The notes: generated from the sequence alone by a model not told the origin. Shown: positions 7,546 through 18,323, numbered from the stretch's first letter. The stretch: 64,000 bases of DNA from Rickettsiales bacterium (GCA_041396965.1 JAWKXN010000001.1:62001-126000); one strand, 5' to 3'. Program-made: numbers and translations.

Positions 7546-8847
7546 TTACTCCCTCACCTCAATAAACGCCTTGCGACGTAAATCTATCAAATATTTTTTT
7601 GCCTCTATCTCAAATTTCTGTCTAAACAAATTATCTTTTATTTTACTTAGCATTATCAGGCTGTTAGAAGATTGTTTTTTGCTGCATAGCATATACATAC
7701 GTACACCTTGTTTGCTGGCAAAAGGCGTAGATATGTCACCTTCCTCCAAGTTTTTTACTATCGCTTTTAACGCTGAGGAAAGTTGTGACATTTTCAATTT
7801 CTGTATGCTTACGATAGGCCTATAATCACCAGATGTTCCTGTATATTCCAGTTCTTTAGAGTCACATTTTCCAGGATTTTTCATAATTTGCTCAGCGACT
7901 CTGGTAAGCGATCTTTTCTCTTCATCAGATGAGTCAGGAGAAAGCTTAAATAGTATTTCTTTTAAAGTAATCTCATAATCTATTGGAAGCCCTTTTTTTG
8001 TTGATTTTATATCAATGATCTTTACTATATTGAAGCCATTTTCTGTACGAATAGGCCTAGTCACTGCTCCTTTTTTGGCAGTAGATTTTAGTTCTTCCGC
8101 TATGTTTGGCTCTAATTGTTCAGGACGTATCCAAAAGGCTGATATATCATTATTTGCTGAGAATTGTCTTGCTATCGCGTGAAAATCAGCCCCTCTGCGT
8201 AATTCATAAAATAACTTTTCCGCGAGATTTTTTATTTTCAATTCATCTTTAGGGTTTTCTACAGGTAAATTAATAACCGATATTTTGATTTCCTTAATGT
8301 TTTTTTCTTGTTCAGCAAAAGAATAGCTCTGAATAAACTTAACTTCCTCATCATTTATTTTTATGAGTGGTCTTATATTCTTATTCAATAATTTGCTCCA
8401 TGCTATTTGTGCTTTTATCTGTTTTTTGAAGGTGTCTAAGGGCACTTTGTGCTTGTTCAACATAGATAATATTCCTCCCTCAGGAATCTGCCGTTGAACT
8501 TCTATCGTACGAATAGCTTGCTCTACCTCATTTTTATCTATTTTTATATTATTCTTCTCCGCTTCCTGCAGTTGGAGTGATTCATTAATAAGAGTATTTA
8601 TTACCTGCGGTCTTATATTCGCCTTCATCTCCGCATTATCAGGCAACCCCGTCGTTTTTATTATAAATTTTATGCGGCTATCCACATCAAAAGATGATAT
8701 TATTTTTTCTCCTACAACCGCCTCTATTTTAAGAGAGGCAGCTTCCTTAGCTTGAGTTTTATGAATACAGAACGGACTAATGGCTACGAATAACGAAATA
8801 CAGCCGTAATATAATATCTTGCTAGTTTTTTTACGAATATCAGCCAT
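7546..8847 (-). CDS. surA: periplasmic chaperone / peptidyl-prolyl isomerase SurA
   Basis: 433 residues. A signal peptide (to about residue 34) is followed by a SurA N-terminal chaperone domain (about 40-165, with VVGEKIISSFDVDSRI and the LINESLQLQEAEK helix), then one clear parvulin domain (about 175-285, FHAIARQFSA and RTENGFNIVKI boxes) and a more divergent second one. It escorts outer-membrane proteins such as LptD across the periplasm. It lies 3 bases after lptD, the usual alphaproteobacterial pairing, so both are made from one transcript. Confidence 0.9.
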   Translation of the reverse strand: MADIRKKTSKILYYGCISLFVAISPFCIHKTQAKEAASLKIEAVVGEKIISSFDVDSRIKFIIKTTGLPDNAEMKANIRPQVINTLINESLQLQEAEKNNIKIDKNEVEQAIRTIEVQRQIPEGGILSMLNKHKVPLDTFKKQIKAQIAWSKLLNKNIRPLIKINDEEVKFIQSYSFAEQEKNIKEIKISVINLPVENPKDELKIKNLAEKLFYELRRGADFHAIARQFSANNDISAFWIRPEQLEPNIAEELKSTAKKGAVTRPIRTENGFNIVKIIDIKSTKKGLPIDYEITLKEILFKLSPDSSDEEKRSLTRVAEQIMKNPGKCDSKELEYTGTSGDYRPIVSIQKLKMSQLSSALKAIVKNLEEGDISTPFASKQGVRMYMLCSKKQSSNSLIMLSKIKDNLFRQKFEIEAKKYLIDLRRKAFIEVRE

Positions 8848-8850
8848 ATC

Positions 8851-11088
8851 TTAGTCCAGATTCTTAAATGATATTTGAAACATGTAAGTGGTAGATGGTT
8901 TAATGTCACGATCTGAAGTATAGTTTCTACCGAAGCTGTTAGTAATATAAATACATTCATTATTAAAGGTTAAACTAGTGGAAGCGTTGCTAATATCATT
9001 TATTTGCAAGTCACGCGTAGCGCTTACTCCCCATATCCACTGTTTGGTAAGATTTATGGCAAGCGCTCCACTTATCTCCTCCCTATTTTGTAGAGTGGGA
9101 TCATTCTTAAGAGAAAGATAAGAAGAGCTTAAATATACCGGATAATAATTAAATAAGGCATTTACCTCATTTTGGTTAAAGGCAAGACTATCTTTATCAA
9201 GACGTGTTCTATAGGATACCGAGAATGGGTCGTAATATACACCTATATTCCCTACATAGTCAGAAAATTTATTGCTGCTATTATTGGAATATGGAAAATT
9301 ATTGTTAGTATCACGACGATAATGCTGACCTACCAACCAATTTACATATTTATTATCAGGAAATTGCGCGTGTCCCCTTATCCCATAACTAGCTTGCGCT
9401 CCAGTTTCCACCCTGTCATAGCCAGCAAAACGGTTGGGACTAAATAGATTGCTGGTGTTAAACTCAGGTATACTGGAATCCTCATTTGGTATTTTACCTG
9501 AGTTTCCACTTTTGGCGCTAGTTGCCAGCATTACTATAGGTTCTATAAGTATATTACTATTTTCTAAGTTGTTTATGAATGGATACCGCCATGTGACTGA
9601 GGCGCTAGGTAATACACGGGTAGTTTTTCCACTAAAGTTATTACCGTTTACGAGTGTAAAATCATCTATCCAATATAGATCAGTACGTACTGCCGCATTT
9701 AATTCTATTATCTGCCCATCCTCAGTGATATATGGCAGATTCCATCCTGCGGTAGTTGATATGCGGCGACTTTCCGTACCCTGCCTTCTAGTAAGAGCCA
9801 TAATATTAGCGTTTATCAGAAATCTATCATCATATTCCCCTTTTTCTGATTGCCAGTCAAAGTTTACTAAAGGCAAAATACGTGGAGATATTCTGTTATC
9901 ATCATCTGCGGTAAGCCCATCAAATTCTAAGGCTTGAATGTCAAAGGCGCTACGCATATGATTTTTTAGCTTATTATCCCCGATAAAATCATATTTTTCA
10001 GCGTATATCCTAGAGGTCAGAAATGAGTCATCACTAATATCATAACGTCTTAAGTAAGTATCATCACTGGTCTTATTTATACTAAATCCAAGATTAGTTT
10101 TATCCTTAGTGTGGAAATGACCCTCACCACTAAAATGTCCACGTATATCCTGTCCTTTTGAAACCACCCCTCCCGCGTCACGAGTCTGCGGCTTGGTAAT
10201 ACTCCCTGACAGATTTAGCGTGCCATTGTTAAATAGCTGGCGGTATTCACCATCCAATACAGGTCCTTCCAGTGATGTATATATCGGTGTAACAGTAATG
10301 TCTTTATCCGCTTCTATACTATAATATATTGGCTGTTTATATACAGTACCCAGATTGGTCGATTGCTTTAGAGTTGGAGCGAGTAAACCGCTCTTATTAT
10401 CCGCTCCCGGTGTCGGGTGAGAGAAATAAGGTGTGTAAAAAATAGGTATGTTATAAATTTCCATAAAAGCGTTCTCATAGGAAACTTTTTGCTTTTCTTT
10501 ATCTATAACTATGTGGTCAGCCTCTAATTGCCACAGAGGATAATTTTCCTCTGTTTCTGAGCGACATACTTTACAAGGCGAATATACCGCCTGATGTAGT
10601 TCTGTAACATTCTCGTTAATTTTTTTCGCGCTATTTGCGGCAAATAAAGAGTCATCATTAAGTCTAGCTTTGAATTGACCTATAACCCCTTTTTTCATAT
10701 CATCTTTAAGTTCAAGCTTATCAGCGAATACAACATTTCCAGAAGCTTCCAAGACGCTTATATTGCCACTTGCCGTAACCACATTTTCCTTTTGATCGTA
10801 AATAATATGATCAGCAAGTAGTATTATTTCACCTTGTACTACCTCAACCTTACCACTAGCTGAAACTAAAGATCTTTCCTTGTCATAATCAACTTGTCTG
10901 GCTGTAAGTAGAACCGGTTGCTTTGTATCATGCTTTGAGTCAGATTTTATCTTTGTTTTACTAAAAACCGGAGCCGGTGTTGTGCCAACGGAGACAGTTA
11001 TAGCGGAAGATGGATAAGGTATAAACAGTAGGGAGCCAGTTGAAATAACTCCTGTTGCTATATAACGATTAAACGAAATTAATCTCAA
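8851..11088 (-). CDS. lptD: LPS-assembly outer-membrane protein LptD
   Basis: 745 residues. The signal peptide is followed by an OstA/LptA-like jellyroll domain (about 60-190, LLTARQVDYDKERSLVSASG and DHIIYDQKENVVTASG repeats), then a 26-strand-type beta barrel with the LptD C-terminal pattern and a terminal Asp preceded by alternating hydrophobics. It inserts lipopolysaccharide into the outer leaflet with LptE. A CKVC pair near residue 173 supplies cysteines for the disulfides seen in this family. Its presence, with lpxK, waaA and msbA, indicates a functional LPS pathway. Confidence 0.93.
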   Translation of the reverse strand: MRLISFNRYIATGVISTGSLLFIPYPSSAITVSVGTTPAPVFSKTKIKSDSKHDTKQPVLLTARQVDYDKERSLVSASGKVEVVQGEIILLADHIIYDQKENVVTASGNISVLEASGNVVFADKLELKDDMKKGVIGQFKARLNDDSLFAANSAKKINENVTELHQAVYSPCKVCRSETEENYPLWQLEADHIVIDKEKQKVSYENAFMEIYNIPIFYTPYFSHPTPGADNKSGLLAPTLKQSTNLGTVYKQPIYYSIEADKDITVTPIYTSLEGPVLDGEYRQLFNNGTLNLSGSITKPQTRDAGGVVSKGQDIRGHFSGEGHFHTKDKTNLGFSINKTSDDTYLRRYDISDDSFLTSRIYAEKYDFIGDNKLKNHMRSAFDIQALEFDGLTADDDNRISPRILPLVNFDWQSEKGEYDDRFLINANIMALTRRQGTESRRISTTAGWNLPYITEDGQIIELNAAVRTDLYWIDDFTLVNGNNFSGKTTRVLPSASVTWRYPFINNLENSNILIEPIVMLATSAKSGNSGKIPNEDSSIPEFNTSNLFSPNRFAGYDRVETGAQASYGIRGHAQFPDNKYVNWLVGQHYRRDTNNNFPYSNNSSNKFSDYVGNIGVYYDPFSVSYRTRLDKDSLAFNQNEVNALFNYYPVYLSSSYLSLKNDPTLQNREEISGALAINLTKQWIWGVSATRDLQINDISNASTSLTFNNECIYITNSFGRNYTSDRDIKPSTTYMFQISFKNLD

Positions 11089-11178
11089 AATATCCGCCAG
11101 CTAAAAATTAATGTTTTAGTATATATAATTAGTATAATTAAACAGACAGTACCTAATTATCCAGTACAATAAAATTAT

Positions 11179-11949
11179 CTAGTGAATTTTTTTCCACAAA
11201 TTGCGCTTTGCTATATACATGAACATGGTAAATATAGCTAGAAAAATCAGAACCTTTATACCCATCTGTTTACGTGATTCCATTTCTGGCTCCGCAGCCC
11301 ATTGCAGAAAAGTAGTAACATCACGTGCCATTTGCTCAACACTAGCTTTAGTTCCATCACTATACTCAACCTGATCCTCAGCAAGAGGCGGCGGCATAGC
11401 TATTCCAACATGATATCCGAAATATGGGTTATAATATTGACCATCGGCTATATGCACACCTTCCGGTGGAGTTTGCCCATATCCGGTAAGTAATGAATAT
11501 AAATAATTCGCCCCGTCAGGACGAGCCTTTACTATCAAACTAAGGTCTGGTGGATAAGCACCATTATAAGCCGCCCGCGCAGCTTCTTCATTAGGAAAAG
11601 GAGGGACAAAATAATCAAACGGTTTCCCAGCTCTTTCAAACATCTCACCTTCATCATTAGGACCATCTTTTACCTGATAGCTTGCGGCAAGAGCCTTAAT
11701 TTCAGCCTCAGAAAATCCTATGTCAGAAAGATTACGAAAAGAGATACGTCCAAGACCATGACAGGCGGAACACACTTCCTTATAAACTTGAAAACCACGT
11801 TGAGCGGATTGCTTATCAACATGACCAAAAATTCCATCAAACTCCCATACCATTTTTTTGGGGATAGCTTTATCTCCACTGGCAAATGCGGCACTACCGC
11901 TTACACCTAAAGCTATTAATGATACTGCTGTTAAAACTGACTTTTTCAT
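11179..11949 (-). CDS. petC: ubiquinol-cytochrome c reductase, cytochrome c1
   Basis: 256 residues with a signal peptide (to about residue 24). The covalent haem c site CSACH lies at residues 60-64, and the axial methionine is in GIAMPPPLAED (about residue 175). One C-terminal membrane helix (about 230-250, VLIFLAIFTMFMYIA) anchors the haem domain in the periplasm. This is a complete cytochrome c1 of the bc1 complex. It lies 13 bases after petB, the last gene of petA-petB-petC. Confidence 0.96.
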   Translation of the reverse strand: MKKSVLTAVSLIALGVSGSAAFASGDKAIPKKMVWEFDGIFGHVDKQSAQRGFQVYKEVCSACHGLGRISFRNLSDIGFSEAEIKALAASYQVKDGPNDEGEMFERAGKPFDYFVPPFPNEEAARAAYNGAYPPDLSLIVKARPDGANYLYSLLTGYGQTPPEGVHIADGQYYNPYFGYHVGIAMPPPLAEDQVEYSDGTKASVEQMARDVTTFLQWAAEPEMESRKQMGIKVLIFLAIFTMFMYIAKRNLWKKIH

Positions 11950-11962
11950 ATAGCTTATCCAA

Positions 11963-13210
11963 TTAATGATGTTCTTTTTTAGACTTAAGCACCGCTGAAC
12001 TTATGCTTTCAGGGAGCGGTAGGGTTTTTTCATTACCACTGATAAACCATAGCAGAGGAAAATAAGCGAAATAAATGAAAGCACAAATTTGACTAACAAG
12101 AGTATTGGTTAGTCCCCATGTATGACCATCAGCAGATTGTGAACCCATATAACCAAGCATTATGGTATTGACAATGAACAACCAAAACAACTTTCTGAAC
12201 AGTGGACGGAAAGTCCCGCTACGTATTTTTGAACGATCAATCCATGGCAAAGCAAACATGATAAGTATTGAGCCAAACATAGCGATAACGCCACCAAGCT
12301 TATCAGGAATAGCCCGTAAAATAGCATAGAAAGGCAAGAAATACCATTCAGGAACGATATGAGCCGGAGTCACCATAGGATCAGCAGGAATATAATTATC
12401 TGGGTGTCCTAGTGAGTTTGGCGAAAAGAACACAAACCAAGCAAACACCATGAAAAAGACACCAAAACCGAAGAAATCCTTATAGGTATAGTAAGGATGG
12501 AAGGGAACGGTATCCTGAGAACCTTTAACATCTATGCCAAGAGGATTATTTGAGCCATGTTCATGTAGTGCCCATATATGTAAAACCACCACGCCAACAA
12601 TTACAAACGGCAACAGAAAATGCAATGAATAAAAACGGTTAAGAGTGGGGTTATCTACAGAAAAACCTCCCCATAACCAAGTCACGATAGACTCACCAAC
12701 TCCGGGAATAGCGGAAAAAAGATTAGTAATAACCGTAGCTCCCCAAAAGCTCATCTGTCCCCATGGCAGCACATAACCCATAAAAGCGGTTGCCATCATA
12801 AGTAAGAATATAACAAGGCCAAACCACCATAAAATCTCACGTGGAGCTTTGTATGATCCATAATATAAACCACGACATATGTGAATATACACCACTACAA
12901 AGAACATAGACGCACCGACCGCGTGAGCATAGCGCATCATCCAGCCATAATTAACATCACGCATGATATGCTCAACACTACCAAAAGCCATATCAACATG
13001 GGCGGTATAATGCATAGAAAGAAACAAACCAGTCAGAATCTGCATAACTAGGCAGATCCCCGCTATAGAGCCAAAATTCCACCAGTAATTTAGATTACGT
13101 GGCGCTGGATATTTACTGCCGAGACTATTATCCAGAAATGAGAAAACCGGTAGGCGATACTCAATCCAACCTTTAATCCCAGCTTGTTGTTCTTTTTGTT
13201 TATGAGCCAT
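11963..13210 (-). CDS. petB: ubiquinol-cytochrome c reductase, cytochrome b
   Basis: 415 residues, eight membrane helices. Haem-ligand histidine pairs lie in helices B and D (HAVGASMFF and [15 protein letters not shown]), and the quinol-site motif [14 protein letters not shown] is intact. The [20 protein letters not shown] segment marks helix C. It is the membrane core of the bc1 complex, oxidising ubiquinol and passing electrons to the Rieske protein and cytochrome c1. It sits 5 bases after petA. Confidence 0.97.
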   Translation of the reverse strand: MAHKQKEQQAGIKGWIEYRLPVFSFLDNSLGSKYPAPRNLNYWWNFGSIAGICLVMQILTGLFLSMHYTAHVDMAFGSVEHIMRDVNYGWMMRYAHAVGASMFFVVVYIHICRGLYYGSYKAPREILWWFGLVIFLLMMATAFMGYVLPWGQMSFWGATVITNLFSAIPGVGESIVTWLWGGFSVDNPTLNRFYSLHFLLPFVIVGVVVLHIWALHEHGSNNPLGIDVKGSQDTVPFHPYYTYKDFFGFGVFFMVFAWFVFFSPNSLGHPDNYIPADPMVTPAHIVPEWYFLPFYAILRAIPDKLGGVIAMFGSILIMFALPWIDRSKIRSGTFRPLFRKLFWLFIVNTIMLGYMGSQSADGHTWGLTNTLVSQICAFIYFAYFPLLWFISGNEKTLPLPESISSAVLKSKKEHH

Positions 13211-13215
13211 TATTT

Positions 13216-13779
13216 TTAACCAATCTTAATACGATTATCGCTTAAAAAACTATATTTAGGAATATCCAGATTTTTTGGAGCAGGACCTTTACGGATACGA
13301 CCAGCGGTATCATAATGTGAACCGTGACATGGACAGAACCAGCCACCATTATCAGAATTATTATAGTCACCTGCCCCACTCAAAGGAATACAGCCAAGAT
13401 GTGTACATACACCAACCATCACCAACCATTTTTCATGACCTTTTTGCACGCGATCTTCATCTTTTTGTGGGTCTTTCAGCTCATCAAGAGGCACCTTCCT
13501 TGATTCATCTATATCTTCATCTGTTCTATGACGAATAAATATTGGTTTTCCTCTCCATTTAACCTTTATGGTCTGACCTTCTTTAATCGGTGACAGATCA
13601 ACCTCAATTGAGGAAAGCGCAAGAACGTCAGCCGATGGATTCATGCTATCAACTAGAGGCCAAGCAACGCTTGCCCCGCCAACAGCCGCCATAGCTCCTG
13701 CGGTAAGAGCCATAAAATCACGACGGGTACTACCGCATGATTTTTCATTACTATCTATGTTTGATGGTGTATTACTCAT
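13216..13779 (-). CDS. petA: ubiquinol-cytochrome c reductase, Rieske iron-sulfur subunit
   Basis: 187 residues. A twin-arginine signal/anchor ([14 protein letters not shown] at 19-20) is followed by the Rieske domain. The 2Fe-2S ligands are C125 and H127 (CTHLGC) and C149 and H152 (CPCHGS); C130 and C151 form the usual disulfide. It transfers electrons from ubiquinol to cytochrome c1. As the first gene of petABC it probably follows the operon promoter in 13780-13957, which separates it from the divergent trmL. Confidence 0.97.
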   Translation of the reverse strand: MSNTPSNIDSNEKSCGSTRRDFMALTAGAMAAVGGASVAWPLVDSMNPSADVLALSSIEVDLSPIKEGQTIKVKWRGKPIFIRHRTDEDIDESRKVPLDELKDPQKDEDRVQKGHEKWLVMVGVCTHLGCIPLSGAGDYNNSDNGGWFCPCHGSHYDTAGRIRKGPAPKNLDIPKYSFLSDNRIKIG

Positions 13780-13957
13780 GATATTCTACTTAATAATATG
13801 TATATAGACATTACTAATTAGCTTTCTATAACAAAACATTATGAAGTTTCAACTATTAGTTCAATAAATTAAGTCAATTTTTACAAAACAGTTTTTTATG
13901 CTACTAGGATTATACGGAGTTTTTAAGGAATAAAAGCCAATTTGGAGTGTTGTTTTA

Positions 13958-14404
13958 ATGATAAGTATAGCTCTATTTGAACCTGATATAGCGCAAAATA
14001 CCGGCAGTATAATGCGTCTATGTGCCTGTCTTGGCATAAAACTTCACATTATAGAGCCGTGTGGATTTTTGTTGAACGATCGTCAACTTAAACGTGTGGC
14101 GATGGATTATAGACAGCATGTGGATATGATAAGGCACATGTCATGGCAAAAATTTCTCAAATCATTGCAAAAAGATAATCGTTTAATATTGCTTACCACC
14201 AAATCTGAGAACAAATATACAGATTTTACTTTTGAGGAGAATGATATTTTGCTATTAGGGCGTGAATCATCAGGAGTTCCTGACTATATAGATAAGGATG
14301 TGTTTGCCAAAATTAAAATCCCAATGCAAGAAGGGGCACGTTCGCTAAATATAGCACTTGCCGCTGCTATGGTCTTAGGCGAGTCTTTGAGGCAGATTAA
14401 CTGA
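13958..14404 (+). CDS. trmL: tRNA (cytidine/uridine-34-2'-O)-methyltransferase
   Basis: 148 residues, the compact single-domain SPOUT methyltransferase. Hallmarks are [20 protein letters not shown] at the N-terminus, [14 protein letters not shown] (SAM-binding knot) and the terminal [20 protein letters not shown] knot motif, here cited as GRESSGVP and [12 protein letters not shown]. It methylates the wobble ribose of tRNA-Leu isoacceptors. A ggag ribosome site precedes the ATG. hemF follows after 14 bases and probably shares its transcript. Confidence 0.94.
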   Translation: MISIALFEPDIAQNTGSIMRLCACLGIKLHIIEPCGFLLNDRQLKRVAMDYRQHVDMIRHMSWQKFLKSLQKDNRLILLTTKSENKYTDFTFEENDILLLGRESSGVPDYIDKDVFAKIKIPMQEGARSLNIALAAAMVLGESLRQIN

Positions 14405-14418
14405 TAGGAATTAAATTT

Positions 14419-15546
14419 ATGGAAAAAATAGAACAGAGAAAAGAGCAAGCCGCTTCATGGTTTCGCACTTTACGTGATGACATATGCGCACGTTTTGAAA
14501 AGTTAGAGGATGAACTCACTGCTAGTGAACTTCCCGCTGGGCGATTCACGCGGACAAATTGGCAGCGTGACGAAGGTGGTGGCGGTGAAATGTCGGTAAT
14601 GAAGGGCAGGGTGTTTGAAAAGGTAGGAGTAAATATTTCTACAGTACATGGTGAATTTTCAGGGATTATGCGTAAGGAAATTCCCGGAGCTGCGGATAAA
14701 CCTTACTTCTGGGCAAGTGGAATATCATTGGTCGCCCATATGTGTTCGCCGTTAGTTCCCGCTGTCCACATGAACACCAGAATGATCGTAGTAAGCGATA
14801 AATCTGCTATCTCTGAATCGGAAGATATGCAAGAAGGTGTGGTCCGCAGACCACACGAGCCATCAGCCAGCGAAGCTGTGTTCCATGCGAAAGAAAGTAG
14901 TCTTTCGCGGGAGCAAAACATAAACAGGTCAATAGACCGAGTCAGCCTTGAGCAATGCCTCATGGGATTTCCAGTAGGAAATACCGGAGGCGAACATAAA
15001 ACACGACCAGTAGACCGAGTTAGTCCTGAACACGCCTCATGTGAAAGCCAGCAGGCCTTCACGGAGGTAAACATAAATTATAAAAGTTGGTTTGGTGGTG
15101 GGGCTGATTTAACTCCAATGTATCCGATTGAGAAGGACACGCAGGATTTTCACGTCGCTTTTAAGGATGTATGCGACAAGTTTGATCCAGAATATTATGG
15201 TAAATTCAAAAAATGGTGTGATGAGTATTTTTTTCTAAAGCACCGTAATGAACCACGTGGCATTGGTGGAATTTTCTATGATTACATAAATACAGGTAAT
15301 TGGGATAATGATTTTGCTTTTACTCAGGAAGTAGGAAAAGCTTTCGCCAATATTTATCCACAACTGGTGCGTCGTCATATACAGGAAAAATGGACGCAAG
15401 AACAAAGAGAGTGGCAACTTGCGAAGCGTGGGCGTTATGTGGAATTCAACCTGCTTTACGATCGTGGAACTCGTTTTGGGCTGATGACTGGAGGTAACAC
15501 AGAAGCTATACTTATGTCACTACCACCAGAAGTTAAGTGGGGGTGA
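14419..15546 (+). CDS. hemF: oxygen-dependent coproporphyrinogen III oxidase with in-frame repeat insertion
   Basis: 375 residues against about 280-300 for the family. The N-terminal part (to [12 protein letters not shown], about residue 129) and the C-terminal part (from [13 protein letters not shown], about residue 223) match HemF throughout, including [21 protein letters not shown] and [13 protein letters not shown]. Between them lie about 94 residues absent from HemF homologues, encoded by three palindromic repeat units. The frame stays open across the insertion and the rest of the gene is intact, so the protein is probably made with the insert as a surface loop. It converts coproporphyrinogen III to protoporphyrinogen IX. 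Loss of function is possible but not evident. Confidence 0.9.
   Translation: MEKIEQRKEQAASWFRTLRDDICARFEKLEDELTASELPAGRFTRTNWQRDEGGGGEMSVMKGRVFEKVGVNISTVHGEFSGIMRKEIPGAADKPYFWASGISLVAHMCSPLVPAVHMNTRMIVVSDKSAISESEDMQEGVVRRPHEPSASEAVFHAKESSLSREQNINRSIDRVSLEQCLMGFPVGNTGGEHKTRPVDRVSPEHASCESQQAFTEVNINYKSWFGGGADLTPMYPIEKDTQDFHVAFKDVCDKFDPEYYGKFKKWCDEYFFLKHRNEPRGIGGIFYDYINTGNWDNDFAFTQEVGKAFANIYPQLVRRHIQEKWTQEQREWQLAKRGRYVEFNLLYDRGTRFGLMTGGNTEAILMSLPPEVKWG
14803..15084 (+). repeat. three tandem palindromic repeat units inserted in frame in hemF
   Basis: Each of the three units ends in aacataaa (14917-14924, 14993-15000, 15070-15077), giving periods of 76 and 77 bases. Each begins with a small ggtc-nnnn-gacc type hairpin (14841-14852 and 14927-14938; degenerate in the third) and contains a larger central palindrome, for example cgaaaga...tctttcg in unit 1 and gcctc...gaggc in unit 2. 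The protein repeats read [19 protein letters not shown] and [10 protein letters not shown]. Unit 1 shares 24 identical bases (14856-14879) with the intergenic copy at 27610-27633. The design matches the concept of Rickettsia palindromic elements in coding genes. Confidence 0.85.
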
Positions 15547-15557
15547 ACTGTATGCTT

Positions 15558-17489
15558 CTAGCCGTATTTTTTTAGGAAATTACGCAAATCATCATATGAT
15601 CCGTCCTTATTAGCGTATTCACTATAGCTTTTCGCAAGACCAAGCCATTCTCCAGTTGAAGACTTTATCTCAGTAAAAGCTTCCTGAAAATGAGAGTTGG
15701 AAAGTGGAATTATATCACTTCCGTCATTGCATTCATCAATCGCGTAATCCACAGCCGTTTCAACAAGAGCCGCTAAATCCGCGCCTGAAAATCCAGAGCT
15801 TTTCTCAATAATTAGCTTTTGATTAAGGTCGCTTACAACAGGGCGATCTTTAAGCAAGTCTTTTAATATAAAGCTACGGGCAATACGGTCAGGAGGAGGC
15901 ACAAATATTGTACGATCAAAACGACCAGGACGACGAAACGCTGAGTCTAAAGACCACGGCACATTAGTCGCTCCCAAAAATAAAAGTCCCTCATTATTAT
16001 CACCTACTCCCGCCATCTCGTTAAGGAGTGTTGACACAATTGTATTTACCGTTGATTCTGATTGGCGACGTTGCGCTAAAGCCTCAACTTCATCAAAGAA
16101 CAGCACAGCGGGCTTTGATGAGCGAGCTTGGGCAAATATATCCACAATTTTCTTTTCCGCGACTCCTTGCCACCGATCAAGAATGTCAGCGGCGCGCGCC
16201 TCTATAAACTGTGCGTTGCATTCATTGGCTAAAGCTCGCGCGATCATGGTTTTTCCACAACCCGGTGGTCCATACATAAGAACACCGCCACCGGCACGTC
16301 TTTTGAATTTCAGGCAGGGTTTTTAAATAATTCGCCGCTTTCTCTCAGTGCGGCAAATTTTGCCGCATCGGCATCATTATTAAAACCAGATATTGTTTAT
16401 AATTGCTGGGATTTTTAAGATCAATGTCCACAAATGTGACATCTATTCCATGTGATTTTAACACTTGATTTAGCTTCATTTAAAGAGCGATCACTAAATA
16501 AATAGTGTGATTCAATAGCCTTTCTTTTAGAGGCAGTGCCATCAGAATTGGGAAATCTATTTCCTTTACCGGTGAGTGATTCAGATTTATTTCGGTAATA
16601 TCATTTATCACTATATTTTTTTATCTTATCAGCTAATTTTTCATTCGTTATATTTTCTGATATACTGGTTACTTTTCCAACAATGCGTGGTATGAATTGG
16701 TCCCTATATACTGGAAATGTAATTCCGGATAGGCTTTTGCCATTAACTCATTGGTTTTTTTGCGTCTCCACCGAATTTCCTGTAAGCTTGATTATATACT
16801 GCTGGTCATCTCCGCCATCGCTTCACGCGGAAATTCCGATGGCTTGTAACCCAGTGTGTTTTAAGATGCCTGCTTATGGTTCTTTCCGGATTTATTTCCG
16901 CTAATGCTGCTTCCCCTCGCCAGCCATTTCCTCTTTTCTCTTCTTTCCAATGCTTCATTCCATTTGTCTGATTTGTCTCAGAGATGTGTTACTCAGATGT
17001 GGAATAGTCCATGAACCATAATCAAATCTATGCCCCATTTCGTGACTGGTTATACTATGCACCAATTCAGGGTTAGAAATCAGATACGTATGCTGAATCA
17101 TATTCTCTAAAGAAACCAATAGTTTTTCTGGATTTATCATTATTCAGTTGATGTATATCATTGAGTGTCCCGAAAGTAGCTCTTTGATGGTTTTCTATAA
17201 TAAAAGCCTGTTGCCAGGGAGGAAACTCAGACAGTATCTTGACATATAGAGAGCGTATTTTATTCTTTTTCTTTTCACTAAAACTATCGGTTATTTCTAT
17301 GGTGTCATCCACGAATTTTTTTATTGCGGAATCAGTATAGCCTTGTTTTGGCATAGGTATGGTTGTATCAGCGGACAAAAATTTTCTTGTCAAGACAAGC
17401 TGTGCAGCGATAGCTCGCTCCAGAGAATGACGGATATTATCTTCGTCTATCTCTATATCTCTGTTTTTTCTTATTTCTTCTTCAGGCAT
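15558..17489 (-). pseudogene. decayed gene: HExxH metallopeptidase-like region plus AAA ATPase domain
   Basis: The largest intact piece (15558-about 16300) is a classic AAA domain: Walker A GPPGCGKT, Walker B AVLFFDEVEAL, sensor GATNVPW and RPGRFDR. Its true upstream continuation (FAALRESGELFK, then TLPEIQK, then RRAGGG) is split over different frames by indels near 16303, 16324 and 16395. Farther upstream, an N-terminal piece (17489 to about 17077, 137 codons, start MPEEEIRKNRD) is followed after a shift near 17076 by a frame holding SHEMGHRFDYG, a zinc-protease HExxH, and later PREAMAEM, a plausible third-ligand helix. At least six frame changes or stops are needed to join them. The ancestral protein was perhaps 600-640 residues; its function is unknown. 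Confidence 0.8.
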
Positions 17490-17597
17490 CCGCTCATTAT
17501 AATAGAATTGTGCGGAAGAATAAATAGGATTTTGTTAAGGTTTTGTTAATTTATAGATATATCTCTGGCTGATTATTACAAAAACATTATCTGTCAA

Positions 17598-18323
17598 TTA
17601 AACTTCATCAGTACTTTCTTCTGAATTGTCAACAGGTGTTTCTTCCAGCGCATAACCGGCAGAGCGTACAGTGCGAATAAGATCCGGCTGGTTGCCGTCA
17701 TAATCAAGCCCTTTGCGCAGGCGGCGCACATGTACGTCAACTGTCCTTAACTCAACATAAATATCATGTCCCCACACCGCGTCCAGTAATTGCTCACGAG
17801 AGAACACTCTAGCAGGATGTTCCAGTAGGTAGCGAAGTAGCGAGAACTCGGTAGGGCTTAAATGCACCTCAACATCATTGCGGGTGACTTTATGACTAGA
17901 CACATCCATTTTAATGCCAGCGAAAGACAAGGTCTTTTCCGAAAGCGCCGGACGGAAACGACGAAATACCGCGCGTATTCTAGCGATAAGCTCAGCGGGA
18001 GAAAACGGTTTGACCAGATAATCATCAGCCCCCGCGTCCAGACCCTTTATCCGGTCGCTCTCCTCACCACGCGCCGAGAGCATTATAATTGGTATACCTT
18101 TAGTGTCAGGACTCCAGCGTAACTGTTTGCAGATATTGATTCCAGACATTGATGGTAACATCCAGTCAAGCACGATAATATCCGGCTTACAGTCTTTAAC
18201 CATATCCAGAGCTTCCTCACCATCACCGGTGGAAAATACCCGAAACCCCTCACGCTCAAGATTATAGCGTAGCAGTGTTACAATCGCGATCTCATCCTCA
18301 ACTATTAAAACAGATGTTTCCAA
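17598..18323 (-). CDS. phoB: phosphate-regulon-type response regulator (OmpR/PhoB family)
   Basis: 241 residues. The receiver domain has E9/D10, phospho-acceptor D53 (VLDWMLP), S83 and K105 (VKPFSP), all intact. The C-terminal winged helix (about 140-230) has LSPTEFSLLRYLLEHP and VDVHVRRLRKGL. The sequence follows PhoB closely (LDWMLP, ARGEESDRIKGLDAGADDY). No phoR kinase or pst genes are adjacent, so the phosphate role is inferred from likeness alone. It is transcribed alone, divergent from yciB. Confidence 0.85.
   Translation of the reverse strand: METSVLIVEDEIAIVTLLRYNLEREGFRVFSTGDGEEALDMVKDCKPDIIVLDWMLPSMSGINICKQLRWSPDTKGIPIIMLSARGEESDRIKGLDAGADDYLVKPFSPAELIARIRAVFRRFRPALSEKTLSFAGIKMDVSSHKVTRNDVEVHLSPTEFSLLRYLLEHPARVFSREQLLDAVWGHDIYVELRTVDVHVRRLRKGLDYDGNQPDLIRTVRSAGYALEETPVDNSEESTDEV

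Noticed and set aside
14703..15074. 123-codon antisense frame across the hemF insert
   Set aside because: It reads the palindromic repeats backwards, has no ribosome site or family match, and overlaps a clear gene.
14803..15084. CRISPR-like reading of the three repeated units in hemF
   Set aside because: Units are diverged over their whole length, with no conserved-repeat and unique-spacer alternation and no cas genes nearby.
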